A stretch of DNA of 64,000 nucleotides from Gammaproteobacteria bacterium (GTDB lineage: Bacteria; Pseudomonadota; Gammaproteobacteria; Pseudomonadales; Azotimanducaceae), in contig VGVE01000001.1 of NCBI GenBank assembly GCA_016874135.1, positions 1 to 64,000 of the forward strand, given 5' to 3'. Under the pieces are notes generated by a model. That model had not been told where the DNA came from. It saw only the letters and a list, made by a program, of their open reading frames with translations, and searched no databases. A program made the translations under genes and the position numbers. This document shows, in pieces, positions 1 to 8,419 of the stretch (positions are counted from its first letter, which is position 1; each line of letters opens with the position of its first letter).

Positions 1-348
1 CACAGGCTCCGGCGGTGGCGAGGGTGCTGGTACCGAAGACGCCGCTGTCGGTGCGGCGGGTTCCGCAACCGTTTGCGGCGGAGGTGGCGTGCTGACCGCC
101 ACATTCACATCGGTCTCGATCGCGATGAGTTCTGTACCGACGGTAACCATGTCGCCCGGCGTGCCACTGGTGCGAAGCACGCGGCCACTCTTCGGCGCAG
201 GCACTTCGATATTGGCTTTGTCAGTCATGACATCAACGATGATCTGGCCTTCCTTGATCACATCACCGGGTTTGACATGCCAGAGGATGATCTCGGCCTC
301 AACCGTCCCTTCACCAAGATCCGGTAGTTTGAAGATGAACTCGCTCAT
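1..348 (-). CDS. 2-oxoacid dehydrogenase E2 (lipoyl acyltransferase), N-terminal part
   Basis: The gene is cut by the left edge; 116 codons remain. It encodes the N-terminal lipoyl domain of a dihydrolipoamide acyltransferase. Residues 1-78 contain the lipoyl-lysine turn DKANIEVP, with the acceptor lysine at about residue 44, and are followed by a Pro/Ala-rich mobile linker. The core of a 2-oxoacid dehydrogenase complex uses this arm to carry acyl groups from E1. The ATG at 348-346 overlaps the E1beta stop (ATGA), so the two are translationally coupled. With E1alpha and E1beta just upstream, a branched-chain 2-oxoacid (2-oxoisovalerate) complex is most likely. The catalytic domain is outside the window, so acyl specificity is inferred from the E1 type. 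Confidence 0.88.
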   Translation of the reverse strand, partial: MSEFIFKLPDLGEGTVEAEIILWHVKPGDVIKEGQIIVDVMTDKANIEVPAPKSGRVLRTSGTPGDMVTVGTELIAIETDVNVAVSTPPPPQTVAEPAAPTAASSVPAPSPPPEPV

Positions 349-1361
349 GCCATCTCCAGCACTTTTTCGAGCGCCGCAGCGACACGACTCTTGGTCGGAA
401 AATAATCCCACTCGAATGCATGAGGGTAGGGTGTATCCCAACCGGTAACACGCAGGATCGGCGCTTCCAGGCTGTAGAAACATTCTTCCTGCACGGTGGC
501 CGCGAGCTCGGCGCCATAACCGCTGAAACGCGTGGCTTCGTGAACCACCACGCAGCGCCCGGTCTTTTCCACGCTCTGCACGATGGCTGGTACATCGAGG
601 GGTGAGAGGGTTCGCAGGTCGATGATCTCGGCGTCGATTTCCGCATGATCCGCGGCTGCCTGGCAGACATGCACCATCGTGCCGTAACAGAGCACGGTCA
701 CTTCTTCACCGGCGCGAACGATTTCGGCGCGACCGATGGGCAGCGTGTAGTAGTCGCTCGGTACTTCACCCTTGGGGTGGGTGCTCCATGGCGTTGCCGA
801 TTTGTGTGGATCGCCGTCGAACGGGCCGTTGTAGATGCGCTTCGGCTCAAAAAAGATGATCGGGTCGTCGTCCTCGATTGAGGCGATCAGAAGACCCTTG
901 GCATCGTAGGGGTTGGAGGGCATCACCACTTTCACACCACACAGGTGGGTGAAGATCCCTTCAGGACTCTGTGAGTGCGTTTGCCCACCGCGGATGCCGC
1001 CACCACACGGTGTGCGGATCGTGACCGGTGCGAAAAAGTCCCCCGCCGTGCGATACCTGAGCCGCGCCAGTTCGCTGATGATCTGGTCGCAGCCTGGATA
1101 GATGTAGTCTGCGAACTGGATCTCCGCCACGGGTCGCAGTCCGTTTACGCCCATGCCGATGGCGCTGCCGACAATGCCACCTTCGGCGATTGGCGCGTCG
1201 ATGACACGGTGTTCGCCGTGTTTGCGCTGCAGGCCATCAGTGCAACGGAACACACCGCCGAAGTAGCCGATGTCCTGGCCGATAAGCACTACGTTTGGAT
1301 CACGCGACAGCATGATATCCATTGCCGAGTTGATCGCCTGTACCATGTTCATGCGAGACAT
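345..1361 (-). CDS. bkdB: 2-oxoisovalerate dehydrogenase E1 beta subunit
   Basis: 338 residues, the usual length of a separate E1 beta chain (transketolase pyrimidine-binding domain, then C-terminal transketolase domain). It starts MSRMNMVQAINSAMD, has the conserved acidic residue in APIAEGGIVGSAIGMG (about residues 56-70) and ends with a typical TGWDTPYPH/FEWDYFPTK tail. With E1alpha it forms the thiamine diphosphate-dependent heterotetramer that decarboxylates branched-chain 2-oxoacids. I chose the ATG at 1361 over an upstream ATG at 1394. It sits one base after the E1alpha stop and has GAGGG about 9 bases upstream, and the longer form would add 11 atypical residues. Same operon as E1alpha and E2. 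The pyruvate E1 beta subfamily is the alternative. The symbol reflects function, not a checked orthologue. Confidence 0.9.
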   Translation of the reverse strand: MSRMNMVQAINSAMDIMLSRDPNVVLIGQDIGYFGGVFRCTDGLQRKHGEHRVIDAPIAEGGIVGSAIGMGVNGLRPVAEIQFADYIYPGCDQIISELARLRYRTAGDFFAPVTIRTPCGGGIRGGQTHSQSPEGIFTHLCGVKVVMPSNPYDAKGLLIASIEDDDPIIFFEPKRIYNGPFDGDPHKSATPWSTHPKGEVPSDYYTLPIGRAEIVRAGEEVTVLCYGTMVHVCQAAADHAEIDAEIIDLRTLSPLDVPAIVQSVEKTGRCVVVHEATRFSGYGAELAATVQEECFYSLEAPILRVTGWDTPYPHAFEWDYFPTKSRVAAALEKVLEMA

Positions 1362-1362
1362 G

Positions 1363-2616
1363 TCAGTGACCCTCCCGTAGATCGTCGTATTCAAGCATCT
1401 GCTGGCGCTGCAGGATCAGGTGGTTGGGCATGTCCGCATAGACGTCCTCGAAGAGTTCGTTCTTGTCGAGGAAGGGGCCTTCGGTCATGGTTCCGTAGGA
1501 CACCGCCTGTTGCCACTCCGCTTCCACCTGCTTCTGCACTTCTTCGATCAGGGTACTGTGGCGCGATTCGGACCACTGGCCAAACTTGATGAGGTGTCTC
1601 TTCAGTCGTTCGACCGGATCGCCGTAAGGCCAGGCCTCTGGTTCGTTCTTGGGCCGGTAGCGGGAAGGATCGTCGCTGGTTGAGTGGGCATCCATGCGAT
1701 AGGTAAGCAGCTCGATCAGCGTCGCTCCGGTTCCCGAACGAGCACGTTCTGCGGCCCATGCAGTGACCGCGTAAACGGCGAGAAAGTCATTGCCATCCAC
1801 GCGGATGCCGGGAATGCCATAGCCGGGACCTCGCGCCGCGAAGGGCAGATGTTCACCGCCTGCCGTACCCTGGAAAGTGGAGATCGCATACTGGTTGTTG
1901 ACGATGTTGAGGATCACCGGGGCGCGATACACCGATGCAAACGTCATGGCGTGGTGGAAGTCGGCCTCGGCGCTGGAACCTTCGCCGATCCAGACAGCCG
2001 CAACGTCGTCTTCGCCCTTGATGGCCGCCGCCATGGCCCAGCCGACCGCTTGTGGATACTGGGTGGTGAGGTTGCCGGAGATGGAAAAAATGTTGCCGCG
2101 TTTCCAATGGTACATCACCGGCATCTGCCGACCCTTGCACATGTCCTTGCTGTTGGAAAGGCACTGGCACATCAGATCGACGAGATTACGCCCTCGCGCA
2201 ATCTGCAATCCCTGCACACGGTAGGACGGAAACAGCATGTCACTCGGTTTGAGTGCCATCGCCGCGGCCACCGCCACGGCTTCTTCGCCGCGCGACTTCA
2301 TGTAGAACGAAATCTTGCCCTGGCGCTGCATACGTAACATGTGATCGTCGTAAAGACGCGTTTCGATCATGTGGCGCAGGCCAAAGATGAGATGCTCCAG
2401 ATCGAGCTGCGGATCCCAGGGTCCCGTGGCGACACCCTCGTCATCGAGCACTCCAACCATTCGCCAGATCAGATCATTCGACAGCTCCCGGATACGGGTA
2501 TGGGGGTCGGGTCGCGCCACTTCGCCGGCGGCAACACGTTCGACGTAGCTGAAATCAGGATCTGCACCGGGCCTGGCCGGCGGCAGGGGAATGTGCAGGC
2601 GGGGTTTGCGGGTCAT
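1363..2616 (-). CDS. bkdA: 2-oxoisovalerate dehydrogenase E1 alpha subunit
   Basis: 417 residues. The thiamine diphosphate motif runs from GEGSSAEADF (residues 211-220) to the double Asn at 240-241 (NIVNNQYAIST). The N-terminal stretch before the core, with LRHMIETRLYDDHMLRMQRQ, fits branched-chain rather than pyruvate E1alpha. It decarboxylates 2-oxoacids derived from valine, leucine and isoleucine and passes the acyl group to the E2 lipoate. It is the first gene of the three-gene minus-strand unit, with GAGGAAGG just before the ATG and one base between its stop and the E1beta ATG. It may be induced by branched-chain amino acids as in other bkd operons, but no regulator gene is adjacent. Confidence 0.9.
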   Translation of the reverse strand: MTRKPRLHIPLPPARPGADPDFSYVERVAAGEVARPDPHTRIRELSNDLIWRMVGVLDDEGVATGPWDPQLDLEHLIFGLRHMIETRLYDDHMLRMQRQGKISFYMKSRGEEAVAVAAAMALKPSDMLFPSYRVQGLQIARGRNLVDLMCQCLSNSKDMCKGRQMPVMYHWKRGNIFSISGNLTTQYPQAVGWAMAAAIKGEDDVAAVWIGEGSSAEADFHHAMTFASVYRAPVILNIVNNQYAISTFQGTAGGEHLPFAARGPGYGIPGIRVDGNDFLAVYAVTAWAAERARSGTGATLIELLTYRMDAHSTSDDPSRYRPKNEPEAWPYGDPVERLKRHLIKFGQWSESRHSTLIEEVQKQVEAEWQQAVSYGTMTEGPFLDKNELFEDVYADMPNHLILQRQQMLEYDDLREGH

Positions 2617-2726
2617 CCTTCCTCACTAGCTTGATCTGCAGCATGTAAGGAAAAGTGTGGCAGAGACCCTGCGGCCCTGCCAGCTGATGTGTCATGAATC
2701 GGCTGATTTGGCAGGCAACGGCTATC

Positions 2727-3767
2727 TCAAGGCTCGTGAACAGTGATGCCATCATTCTCTGCCGGCAACTCAAAGACCATGCCGTCTCGCGTCAGCACCG
2801 TACCCTCCGGCAAGTCCCGCAGAAAGACGTTTTCCATCAAGGCGTTTCGGGGCGGGGGAACGAGATGATAGGCAGCGAGCATCTTTACGCCGGCTTGCTC
2901 CGCGGCCTTCCCAAGCATCGATGCGTGCGCATGGTAGTTCTGGATGTCATGCATGATGCGCGATTGCCGCTCCCGACCAAATCGCTTGGTGGCTTCTTCC
3001 ATGGCGCTGATCATCGGCATGGACAGCGCATCGTGGAGGAGGAGATCCGCATTCCCGACGGCCGTGACAAGACTGTCCACGGCGTTGCTGTCGCCGCTGA
3101 TCACGACGGAACGGCCTTTGTAGTCGAAGCGGTAACCAACCGCAGGTTTGACGGGGCCGTGATCCACGGGGAATGCAGAGATGCGCAGCTCCCCGTCCTG
3201 CCAGACTTCATCCGGAGCGATTTCGCGGAATCCGAGTTCGCCGAGTGCCGGTGGCAACAGGTCTTCACCATGGTGGGAGACGCGGTAGCTGCGATCGAGC
3301 GCGAAGGCTTCATTGAATCCTTCGGCGATCCGTTCCACCCCGGCGGGACCGATGAGTACCAGTGGCGCCTTGCGACCGCTGACCCAGCTGTTGAGATTGA
3401 AGTCGGGAATGCCGGAGATGTGGTCCGAGTGGAAGTGTGTGATCAGGACGGCCTTGATATTGACGGTGGATTCACCGAAAAGATTGAAGGTCTCGCTGGA
3501 CCCTTCGCCCGCATCAACGAGGTAGAGCGTTTCGCCGGCCATGACCGCGATACACGCCTGGGCACGATCCGGTGACGGCAAGGGGGATGCTGTGCCGCAC
3601 ATGAATACCCTGATACCGTCATAGCGAGTGACGGATTGCGACTGCATCGCAGCGTTGATCAGTCGGGGCAGAAGCAGGTCTTGACCGGTCCGTGTCGAAA
3701 CGGCAAGCCAGGCCACGGCACCGAAGGCGATACCGAGGATGAGCAATCCACGCAGCAATTTATTCAT
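2727..3767 (-). CDS. Membrane-anchored metallo-beta-lactamase-fold hydrolase
   Basis: 346 residues. An N-terminal hydrophobic segment (about 5-23) suggests a signal anchor or signal peptide. The metal site HFHSDH lies at residues 111-116, and further ligands are visible in FPVDHG, SGDSN and a late His (AAYHLVPP). The layout resembles the RNase Z/arylsulfatase-like branch of the fold, but an exported position argues against tRNA processing. The substrate cannot be told from sequence. It stands alone, about 110 bases downstream of the bkd start on the same strand and divergent from the GMC oxidoreductase gene. Confidence 0.8.
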   Translation of the reverse strand: MNKLLRGLLILGIAFGAVAWLAVSTRTGQDLLLPRLINAAMQSQSVTRYDGIRVFMCGTASPLPSPDRAQACIAVMAGETLYLVDAGEGSSETFNLFGESTVNIKAVLITHFHSDHISGIPDFNLNSWVSGRKAPLVLIGPAGVERIAEGFNEAFALDRSYRVSHHGEDLLPPALGELGFREIAPDEVWQDGELRISAFPVDHGPVKPAVGYRFDYKGRSVVISGDSNAVDSLVTAVGNADLLLHDALSMPMISAMEEATKRFGRERQSRIMHDIQNYHAHASMLGKAAEQAGVKMLAAYHLVPPPRNALMENVFLRDLPEGTVLTRDGMVFELPAENDGITVHEP

Positions 3768-3799
3768 GCCGGGTCAGTTTTGGGACTTCATGCCAGCGT

Positions 3800-3834
3800 A
3801 TCAAAGGCAGCAGTGCGCATTGCATCCCTTTGAT
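3800..3834. repeat. Inverted repeat between divergent genes
   Basis: ATCAAAGG (3800-3807) and CCTTTGAT (3827-3834) are perfect 8-base inverted arms separated by 19 bases. They lie in the 107-base gap between the divergent hydrolase (minus) and GMC oxidoreductase (plus) genes. This could be an operator or an RNA hairpin in a 5' leader; no adjacent regulator gene supports either. Confidence 0.4.
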
Positions 3835-3874
3835 GGCCGAAGGATCATCCGATCGGAGAAGGGAATAACTCAGC

Positions 3875-5404
3875 ATGTTCGATATCCTGATTGTCGGCGC
3901 CGGCAGCAGTGGCGCAGCTATTGCCGCACGTGCATCGGAAAATCCGAACCTGTCGATCTGCCTGGTCGAAGCAGGTCCTGATTATCCGGATCTTTCGCGT
4001 ACGCCCCGGGACCTCATCAACAGCCACAACAATTCCTATACCGATCACGACTGGAAGTTCCGTTACGAGCCCACCACCGGACGCAGCGTGGCGTTTCCTC
4101 GCGGGCGTGTGGTAGGTGGTTCTTCCGCCGTCAATACCACGATTGCGTTGCGTGGCATGCCGGAGGATTACGACGAGTGGGCGGCGGCAGGTAATCCGGA
4201 ATGGGCCTGGGATCAGGTTCTGCCGGCGTTTCGCCGCCTCGAACGTGACCTCGATTTTGGCCACGAGCCCTGGCATGGCGATGCCGGGCCGATCAGCATC
4301 CGGCGTTATCCACGGGGAGAGCTGACCACACCGCAGGCGGCGTTTCTCGATGCGGCGGACCGGCTTGGGTACCCGTATTGCGCGGATGCGAATGAACCTT
4401 GGGGGTATGGTGCCGGGCCGCATCCGATGAACAAACTCGGGCGGCTGCGGGTGTCGTGTGCCGTCGGTTATCTTGCGCCAGCGCGAATCCGGCCCAATCT
4501 TCATATCCGCTCGCACAGTCATGTGAGCCGGCTTGTCTTAGACAAAGGGCGTTGTGCTGGCGTTGAAGTGCTGCAGGCAGAAGGCGGTATTGAACGGCTG
4601 AACGCGCGTCTTGTGGTGGTCTGTGCCGGAGCCCTGCAATCACCGGCGTTGTTGATGCGATCCGGTATCGGTGAACGCACGCAGCTGGAAAATCACGGCA
4701 TCACCTGTGTTCGGGAGCATCCCGGAGTGGGCAAAAATCTCTCGGATCATCCGGCGCTGTCTGTGGTTTGTCGTGGCAAGGACGGCCTCAAAGTTGATCA
4801 TGACGCGCCCATCATCCAGACGATCCTGCGCTACACATCGCCCGGTTCAGACAAACGTAATGACCTGCAGATCGAGCAGATCAGTTTTGCCGGCAAACCC
4901 GATGGCCCGCCGATGTTCGCCATCGCCGCGGTGCTCGAATACCAGTATGGGCGGGGCGAAGTGCTGCTGGGTGGTGCCGATCCGTTGACCGCACCGATCG
5001 TGCACAACCGTTTCTGTGAAGACGAACGCGACCTCAAGCGACTGGTCGGCTGTATGCGCGATACCCTCGGATTTGCAGCCACGTCGCCGCTGGCAGACAT
5101 GACTCACTCGATCAGTTTCCCAGATCCTGCCCGGGGCACGGACGATGCGACACTCGAAACACTCTGCCGCCGCTTTTCAGCCAGCGGCTATCACCCCTGT
5201 GGCACGGTGAAGATGGGACCAGAAAACGATCCTCTCGCGGTGGTGGATCAGTACGGTCGTTGTCATGGTGTCGACGGGCTTGTCATCGCCGATGCGTCGA
5301 TCATGCCGTCAGTGCCACGCGCCAACACCAATCTCACCTGCATCATGATCGGTGAGAAGGTCGGTGAATGGCTGCGCACCCGCCCCACCGCCTACGGACT
5401 GTAA
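3875..5404 (+). CDS. GMC-family FAD oxidoreductase (choline dehydrogenase-like)
   Basis: 509 residues, typical of GMC oxidoreductases. The FAD-binding dinucleotide loop GAGSSG is at residues 8-13. A second flavin-contact stretch reads GRVVGGSSAVN. The C-terminal active-site region is HPCGTVKMG (His about 440) followed by RANTNLTCIMIGEK, where the second catalytic position is Asn. Members oxidise primary alcohols, polyols or sterol-type alcohols; the substrate here is unknown. There is no signal peptide, so it should be cytoplasmic. The next gene, a D-aminoacylase-type amidohydrolase, starts 10 bases later, so the two are probably co-transcribed. A GAGAAGGG ribosome-binding site precedes the ATG. 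Confidence 0.9.
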   Translation: MFDILIVGAGSSGAAIAARASENPNLSICLVEAGPDYPDLSRTPRDLINSHNNSYTDHDWKFRYEPTTGRSVAFPRGRVVGGSSAVNTTIALRGMPEDYDEWAAAGNPEWAWDQVLPAFRRLERDLDFGHEPWHGDAGPISIRRYPRGELTTPQAAFLDAADRLGYPYCADANEPWGYGAGPHPMNKLGRLRVSCAVGYLAPARIRPNLHIRSHSHVSRLVLDKGRCAGVEVLQAEGGIERLNARLVVVCAGALQSPALLMRSGIGERTQLENHGITCVREHPGVGKNLSDHPALSVVCRGKDGLKVDHDAPIIQTILRYTSPGSDKRNDLQIEQISFAGKPDGPPMFAIAAVLEYQYGRGEVLLGGADPLTAPIVHNRFCEDERDLKRLVGCMRDTLGFAATSPLADMTHSISFPDPARGTDDATLETLCRRFSASGYHPCGTVKMGPENDPLAVVDQYGRCHGVDGLVIADASIMPSVPRANTNLTCIMIGEKVGEWLRTRPTAYGL

Positions 5405-5414
5405 AGGAATCACC

Positions 5415-6887
5415 ATGCTCGATTTTGCGATTCGCAACGTCTCGATACTTGATGGCTCCGGCAGCCCAGCGTTTGCGGGTGATGTCGGTCTGAAGGATGG
5501 ACGCATTGACGGCGTTGGCGCGGTAGGCGCGGCGCATAAAGAGCTGGATGCCAGGGGGCTGACCCTTTCGCCCGGATTTATCGATACCCACTCCCATGAT
5601 GATGGCGCGTTCCTGCGTTATCCGGACATGATGTTCAAGCTCGCTCAGGGTGTAACGACTGTCGTCAGTGGCAACTGCGGTTTCAGCGCTGTTCCCGCTG
5701 ACCCGGCGCGAGACCCGATGCAAATGAGTGGCGGCATCCTCGCGGGCCTGAACGGCGACTTTCGCGATCTGGATGGTTATTTCAAGACAGTGCTGGAGCT
5801 GAAACCGAACATCAACAACATGATGTTGGTTGGCCACAACACCGTGCGCACAATGGTGATGGATATGGCGCAGCGATCACCTTCGCCTGATGAACTTGCG
5901 CAGATGAAGGCGCATGTCGAGCGCGCCCTCGAACAAGGCGCCTGCGGATTCTCGTCAGGGTTGATCTACCGGCCCGGACGGTGGAGCCAGACCGAGGAGG
6001 TCACCGAATTGGCCCGCTGTGCGGCACCTTTTGATGCGCTCTACACCACGCATATGCGCAACGAAGGGGATCACCTGCTCGAAGCCGTGGAAGAGTCGTT
6101 GACCATCAGCCGCGAAGCCGGTGTGCATCTGCACATCTCCCATCACAAGGCAGCAGGTCCTGGCAACTGGGGCAAGGTGAGAGATTCCCTGGCCAGGGTC
6201 GATACAGCGCTCGCCGCGGGACAACGGGTGACACTGGATGTTTATCCCTACACCGCCGGTAGCGGACGTATGGTCGAGTATTTCAACCTCGATCGGGTGA
6301 ACCAGGCACTAGCAGAAGTGATCCGCATTGCCAGATGCCCGGCCTTTCGCGAGTTCGAAGGCCGCATGCTCAAGGACATTGCTGTTGAGCAAGGCATTCA
6401 CATCACCGAAGCGGTGCGGATGATCCTCACCGCGCCGCGTGGTGACCACACTATCTGTATCCACTTCATCATCGCGGAAGAAGATATCGAAACCAATCTG
6501 GCACATGCCGACATGATGGTCGGTTCCGATGGCATTCCCGATCTGCGCGGTCGGCCGCATCCACGGCTGTTCGGTACTTTTCCTCGTGTGCTTGCCCGTT
6601 ATGTCCGGGAGCGCGGAATTCTCAAACTTCCGGAGGCAGTGCGCCGCATGACGTCTCTCGCTGCGGACACGTTCGGGATGATTGACCGTGGACGGATCCG
6701 TGAAGGGGCATTTGCGGACCTCGTGCTTTTTGATCCGGCAGTCATCACCGATACCGCGACGTACGATGATCCAAAACAATACCCTGATGGCATCAAGGCC
6801 GTGTGGGTCAACGGTGCGCTCTCGGTGTTGGATGGTGAGGACCGCAAAGCGGGTGCGGGCCAGATGTTGCGGTTCAGACGAACCTGA
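5415..6887 (+). CDS. N-acyl-D-amino-acid deacylase / D-aminoacylase-type amidohydrolase
   Basis: 490 residues. The amidohydrolase metal motif is GFIDTHSHDD (HxH at 59-61), followed by the family-typical GNCGFSAVP and SSGLIYRPG blocks. An SHHKA element supplies a further His and the late Asp loop reads MMVGSDG. The C-terminal RIREGAFADLVLFDP is the usual closing segment of the composite beta-sandwich. Members hydrolyse N-acyl-D-amino acids, releasing the free amino acid. I chose the ATG at 5415 (AAAGGA upstream) because the longer reading overlaps the GMC gene and adds an unrelated N-terminus. It is the second gene of an apparent operon with the GMC oxidoreductase. Confidence 0.88.
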   Translation: MLDFAIRNVSILDGSGSPAFAGDVGLKDGRIDGVGAVGAAHKELDARGLTLSPGFIDTHSHDDGAFLRYPDMMFKLAQGVTTVVSGNCGFSAVPADPARDPMQMSGGILAGLNGDFRDLDGYFKTVLELKPNINNMMLVGHNTVRTMVMDMAQRSPSPDELAQMKAHVERALEQGACGFSSGLIYRPGRWSQTEEVTELARCAAPFDALYTTHMRNEGDHLLEAVEESLTISREAGVHLHISHHKAAGPGNWGKVRDSLARVDTALAAGQRVTLDVYPYTAGSGRMVEYFNLDRVNQALAEVIRIARCPAFREFEGRMLKDIAVEQGIHITEAVRMILTAPRGDHTICIHFIIAEEDIETNLAHADMMVGSDGIPDLRGRPHPRLFGTFPRVLARYVRERGILKLPEAVRRMTSLAADTFGMIDRGRIREGAFADLVLFDPAVITDTATYDDPKQYPDGIKAVWVNGALSVLDGEDRKAGAGQMLRFRRT

Positions 6888-6990
6888 CGGGAGCATATCG
6901 GTCGCGACTATCTTTTTCGCGATTCGGGGTGCGGTACTGACCTGACCGGTGTGTGGCAGTAGCGCAGTTGATATGGCGATGAGCGCGTCC

Positions 6991-8382
6991 CTAGTCGGAC
7001 TCATCTTCCGCAGGCAGATCGCCGAGCAGCGAAACACCGGAATCTACTGCGATGGTTTCAACGTTGCGCAGCTTGCGCTCGATCGCCCTTGTCCGGGTGC
7101 CGACTTTCTCCAGGTGGCTCGACGCCTGATCGATTGACCTTCGGGTGGCATCGACGGCGTCCCCGAATTTCCTGAATTCAGTCTTGGTGACCGCCAGCAA
7201 CTCCCACACCTCAGATGAACGTTTTTCGATGGCGAGGGTGCGGAAACCGAGCCTTAAACTGTTGAGTGTCGCTGCAAGCGTGGTGGGGCCGGCGATCACG
7301 ATGCGATGCTGGTTCTGCAGCGATTCGAAGAGCCCCGGGATGCGCAGTGCTTCGGCGAACAATCCTTCCGTGGGCAGGAACAAGATCGCGAAGTCAGTGG
7401 TGTGCGGCGGGCTCAGGTATTTGCTGGCGATCTTCTTCGCTTCAATTCGCAGCGAAGTTTCAAATGAACTGGTTGACTGTTGCACCTGCGCTTTATCGCC
7501 AGTCTCGTGGGCGTCAAGCAACCGCTGGTAGTCCTCTACCGGATACTTGGAATCAATCGGTAACCACAGCGGTTTGTCGTCCTGACCCGGCATGCGGATT
7601 GCGAACTCGACCAGCTCGTTGCTGCCGGGTACGGTCTTGACGTTGCGTTCGTACTGTTCCGTTGTGAGCAGGGATTCGATGAGCGCACCCAGTTGCAGTT
7701 CACCCCAGGTGCCACGTGTACGCACGTTGGTCATCACCCGCTTGAGGTCACCGACGTTGCCCGCGAGCGTCTGCATCTCACCCAGACCCTTGTGCACCTG
7801 CTCCAGCCGTTCGCTGACCAATTTGAAGGATTCACCGAGGCGCTGCTCGAGTGTGGCATGCAGCTTCTCATCCACCGTGCGGCGCATCTCTTCAAGCTTC
7901 TGGGCGTTGTCCGCCTGGATGGTGGCGAGGCGTTCGTTGAGGGTATTGCGCAGCTGTTCCGCCGTCTGGTTGCTACCCTGGGCGATGTTCTGTAGCTGCT
8001 GGGTCATCGTTTGCTGAAAGGCAGTGAGCAGGTCGTTCTGACGGCTGTCAAAGCGACTGAAGCTCTCCGTTAGTTCACGGCGCCCAACACGGCCTTCTTC
8101 AATCGTCTCCTTGAGTTTGTCATCCACCGTGCGGGCGAGTGCAGTACTTCCGTCCGATTGGGATCGCTGTACGTTTTCGATGGCGTCGTGCTGGCGGTTG
8201 AGGTCACCCTCAGTGCGAGAGACCACCAGCATCAGCTGTTGTGTGATGCCCTCGAGCGTTGTCAGCCGGGCGCTGAGGTCAGGGGGCGTGTCGAAGCGGG
8301 GTCGCCTGAGCAGCAGAATCAGTTGCAGCACCACGATCGCGACTCCCGCCGCGATCAGAATCCAGAGCTGCTCTTCCGTCAC
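6991..8382 (-). CDS. rmuC: DNA recombination protein RmuC
   Basis: 463 residues. One N-terminal transmembrane helix (about residues 8-26), then a long coiled coil (about 30-200, rich in Gln, Glu and Arg), then the RmuC nuclease-like domain with NVRTRGTWGELQLGALIE and the block KIASKYLSPPHTTDFAILFLP. RmuC limits recombination between inverted repeats and is thought to act on DNA as a membrane-tethered nuclease. It is a single-gene unit converging with the D-aminoacylase gene; the 100-base gap holds only a weak TCGCG/CGCGA hairpin. Family assignment is firm. Confidence 0.93.
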   Translation of the reverse strand: MTEEQLWILIAAGVAIVVLQLILLLRRPRFDTPPDLSARLTTLEGITQQLMLVVSRTEGDLNRQHDAIENVQRSQSDGSTALARTVDDKLKETIEEGRVGRRELTESFSRFDSRQNDLLTAFQQTMTQQLQNIAQGSNQTAEQLRNTLNERLATIQADNAQKLEEMRRTVDEKLHATLEQRLGESFKLVSERLEQVHKGLGEMQTLAGNVGDLKRVMTNVRTRGTWGELQLGALIESLLTTEQYERNVKTVPGSNELVEFAIRMPGQDDKPLWLPIDSKYPVEDYQRLLDAHETGDKAQVQQSTSSFETSLRIEAKKIASKYLSPPHTTDFAILFLPTEGLFAEALRIPGLFESLQNQHRIVIAGPTTLAATLNSLRLGFRTLAIEKRSSEVWELLAVTKTEFRKFGDAVDATRRSIDQASSHLEKVGTRTRAIERKLRNVETIAVDSGVSLLGDLPAEDESD

Positions 8383-8419
8383 GGTGTCTTTTCCTGTTGG
8401 CCTTCCTGGCTTGAGTTGA

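Noticed and set aside
2694-3575. Long open frame on the plus strand opposite the metallo-hydrolase gene
   Set aside because: It mirrors the codons of the minus-strand gene, has no recognisable domain and no ribosome-binding site; such shadows are common in GC-rich DNA.
3845-4522. Minus-strand frame opposite the start of the GMC gene
   Set aside because: Arg/Pro/His-rich shadow of the GMC oxidoreductase reading frame, without homology to a known family.
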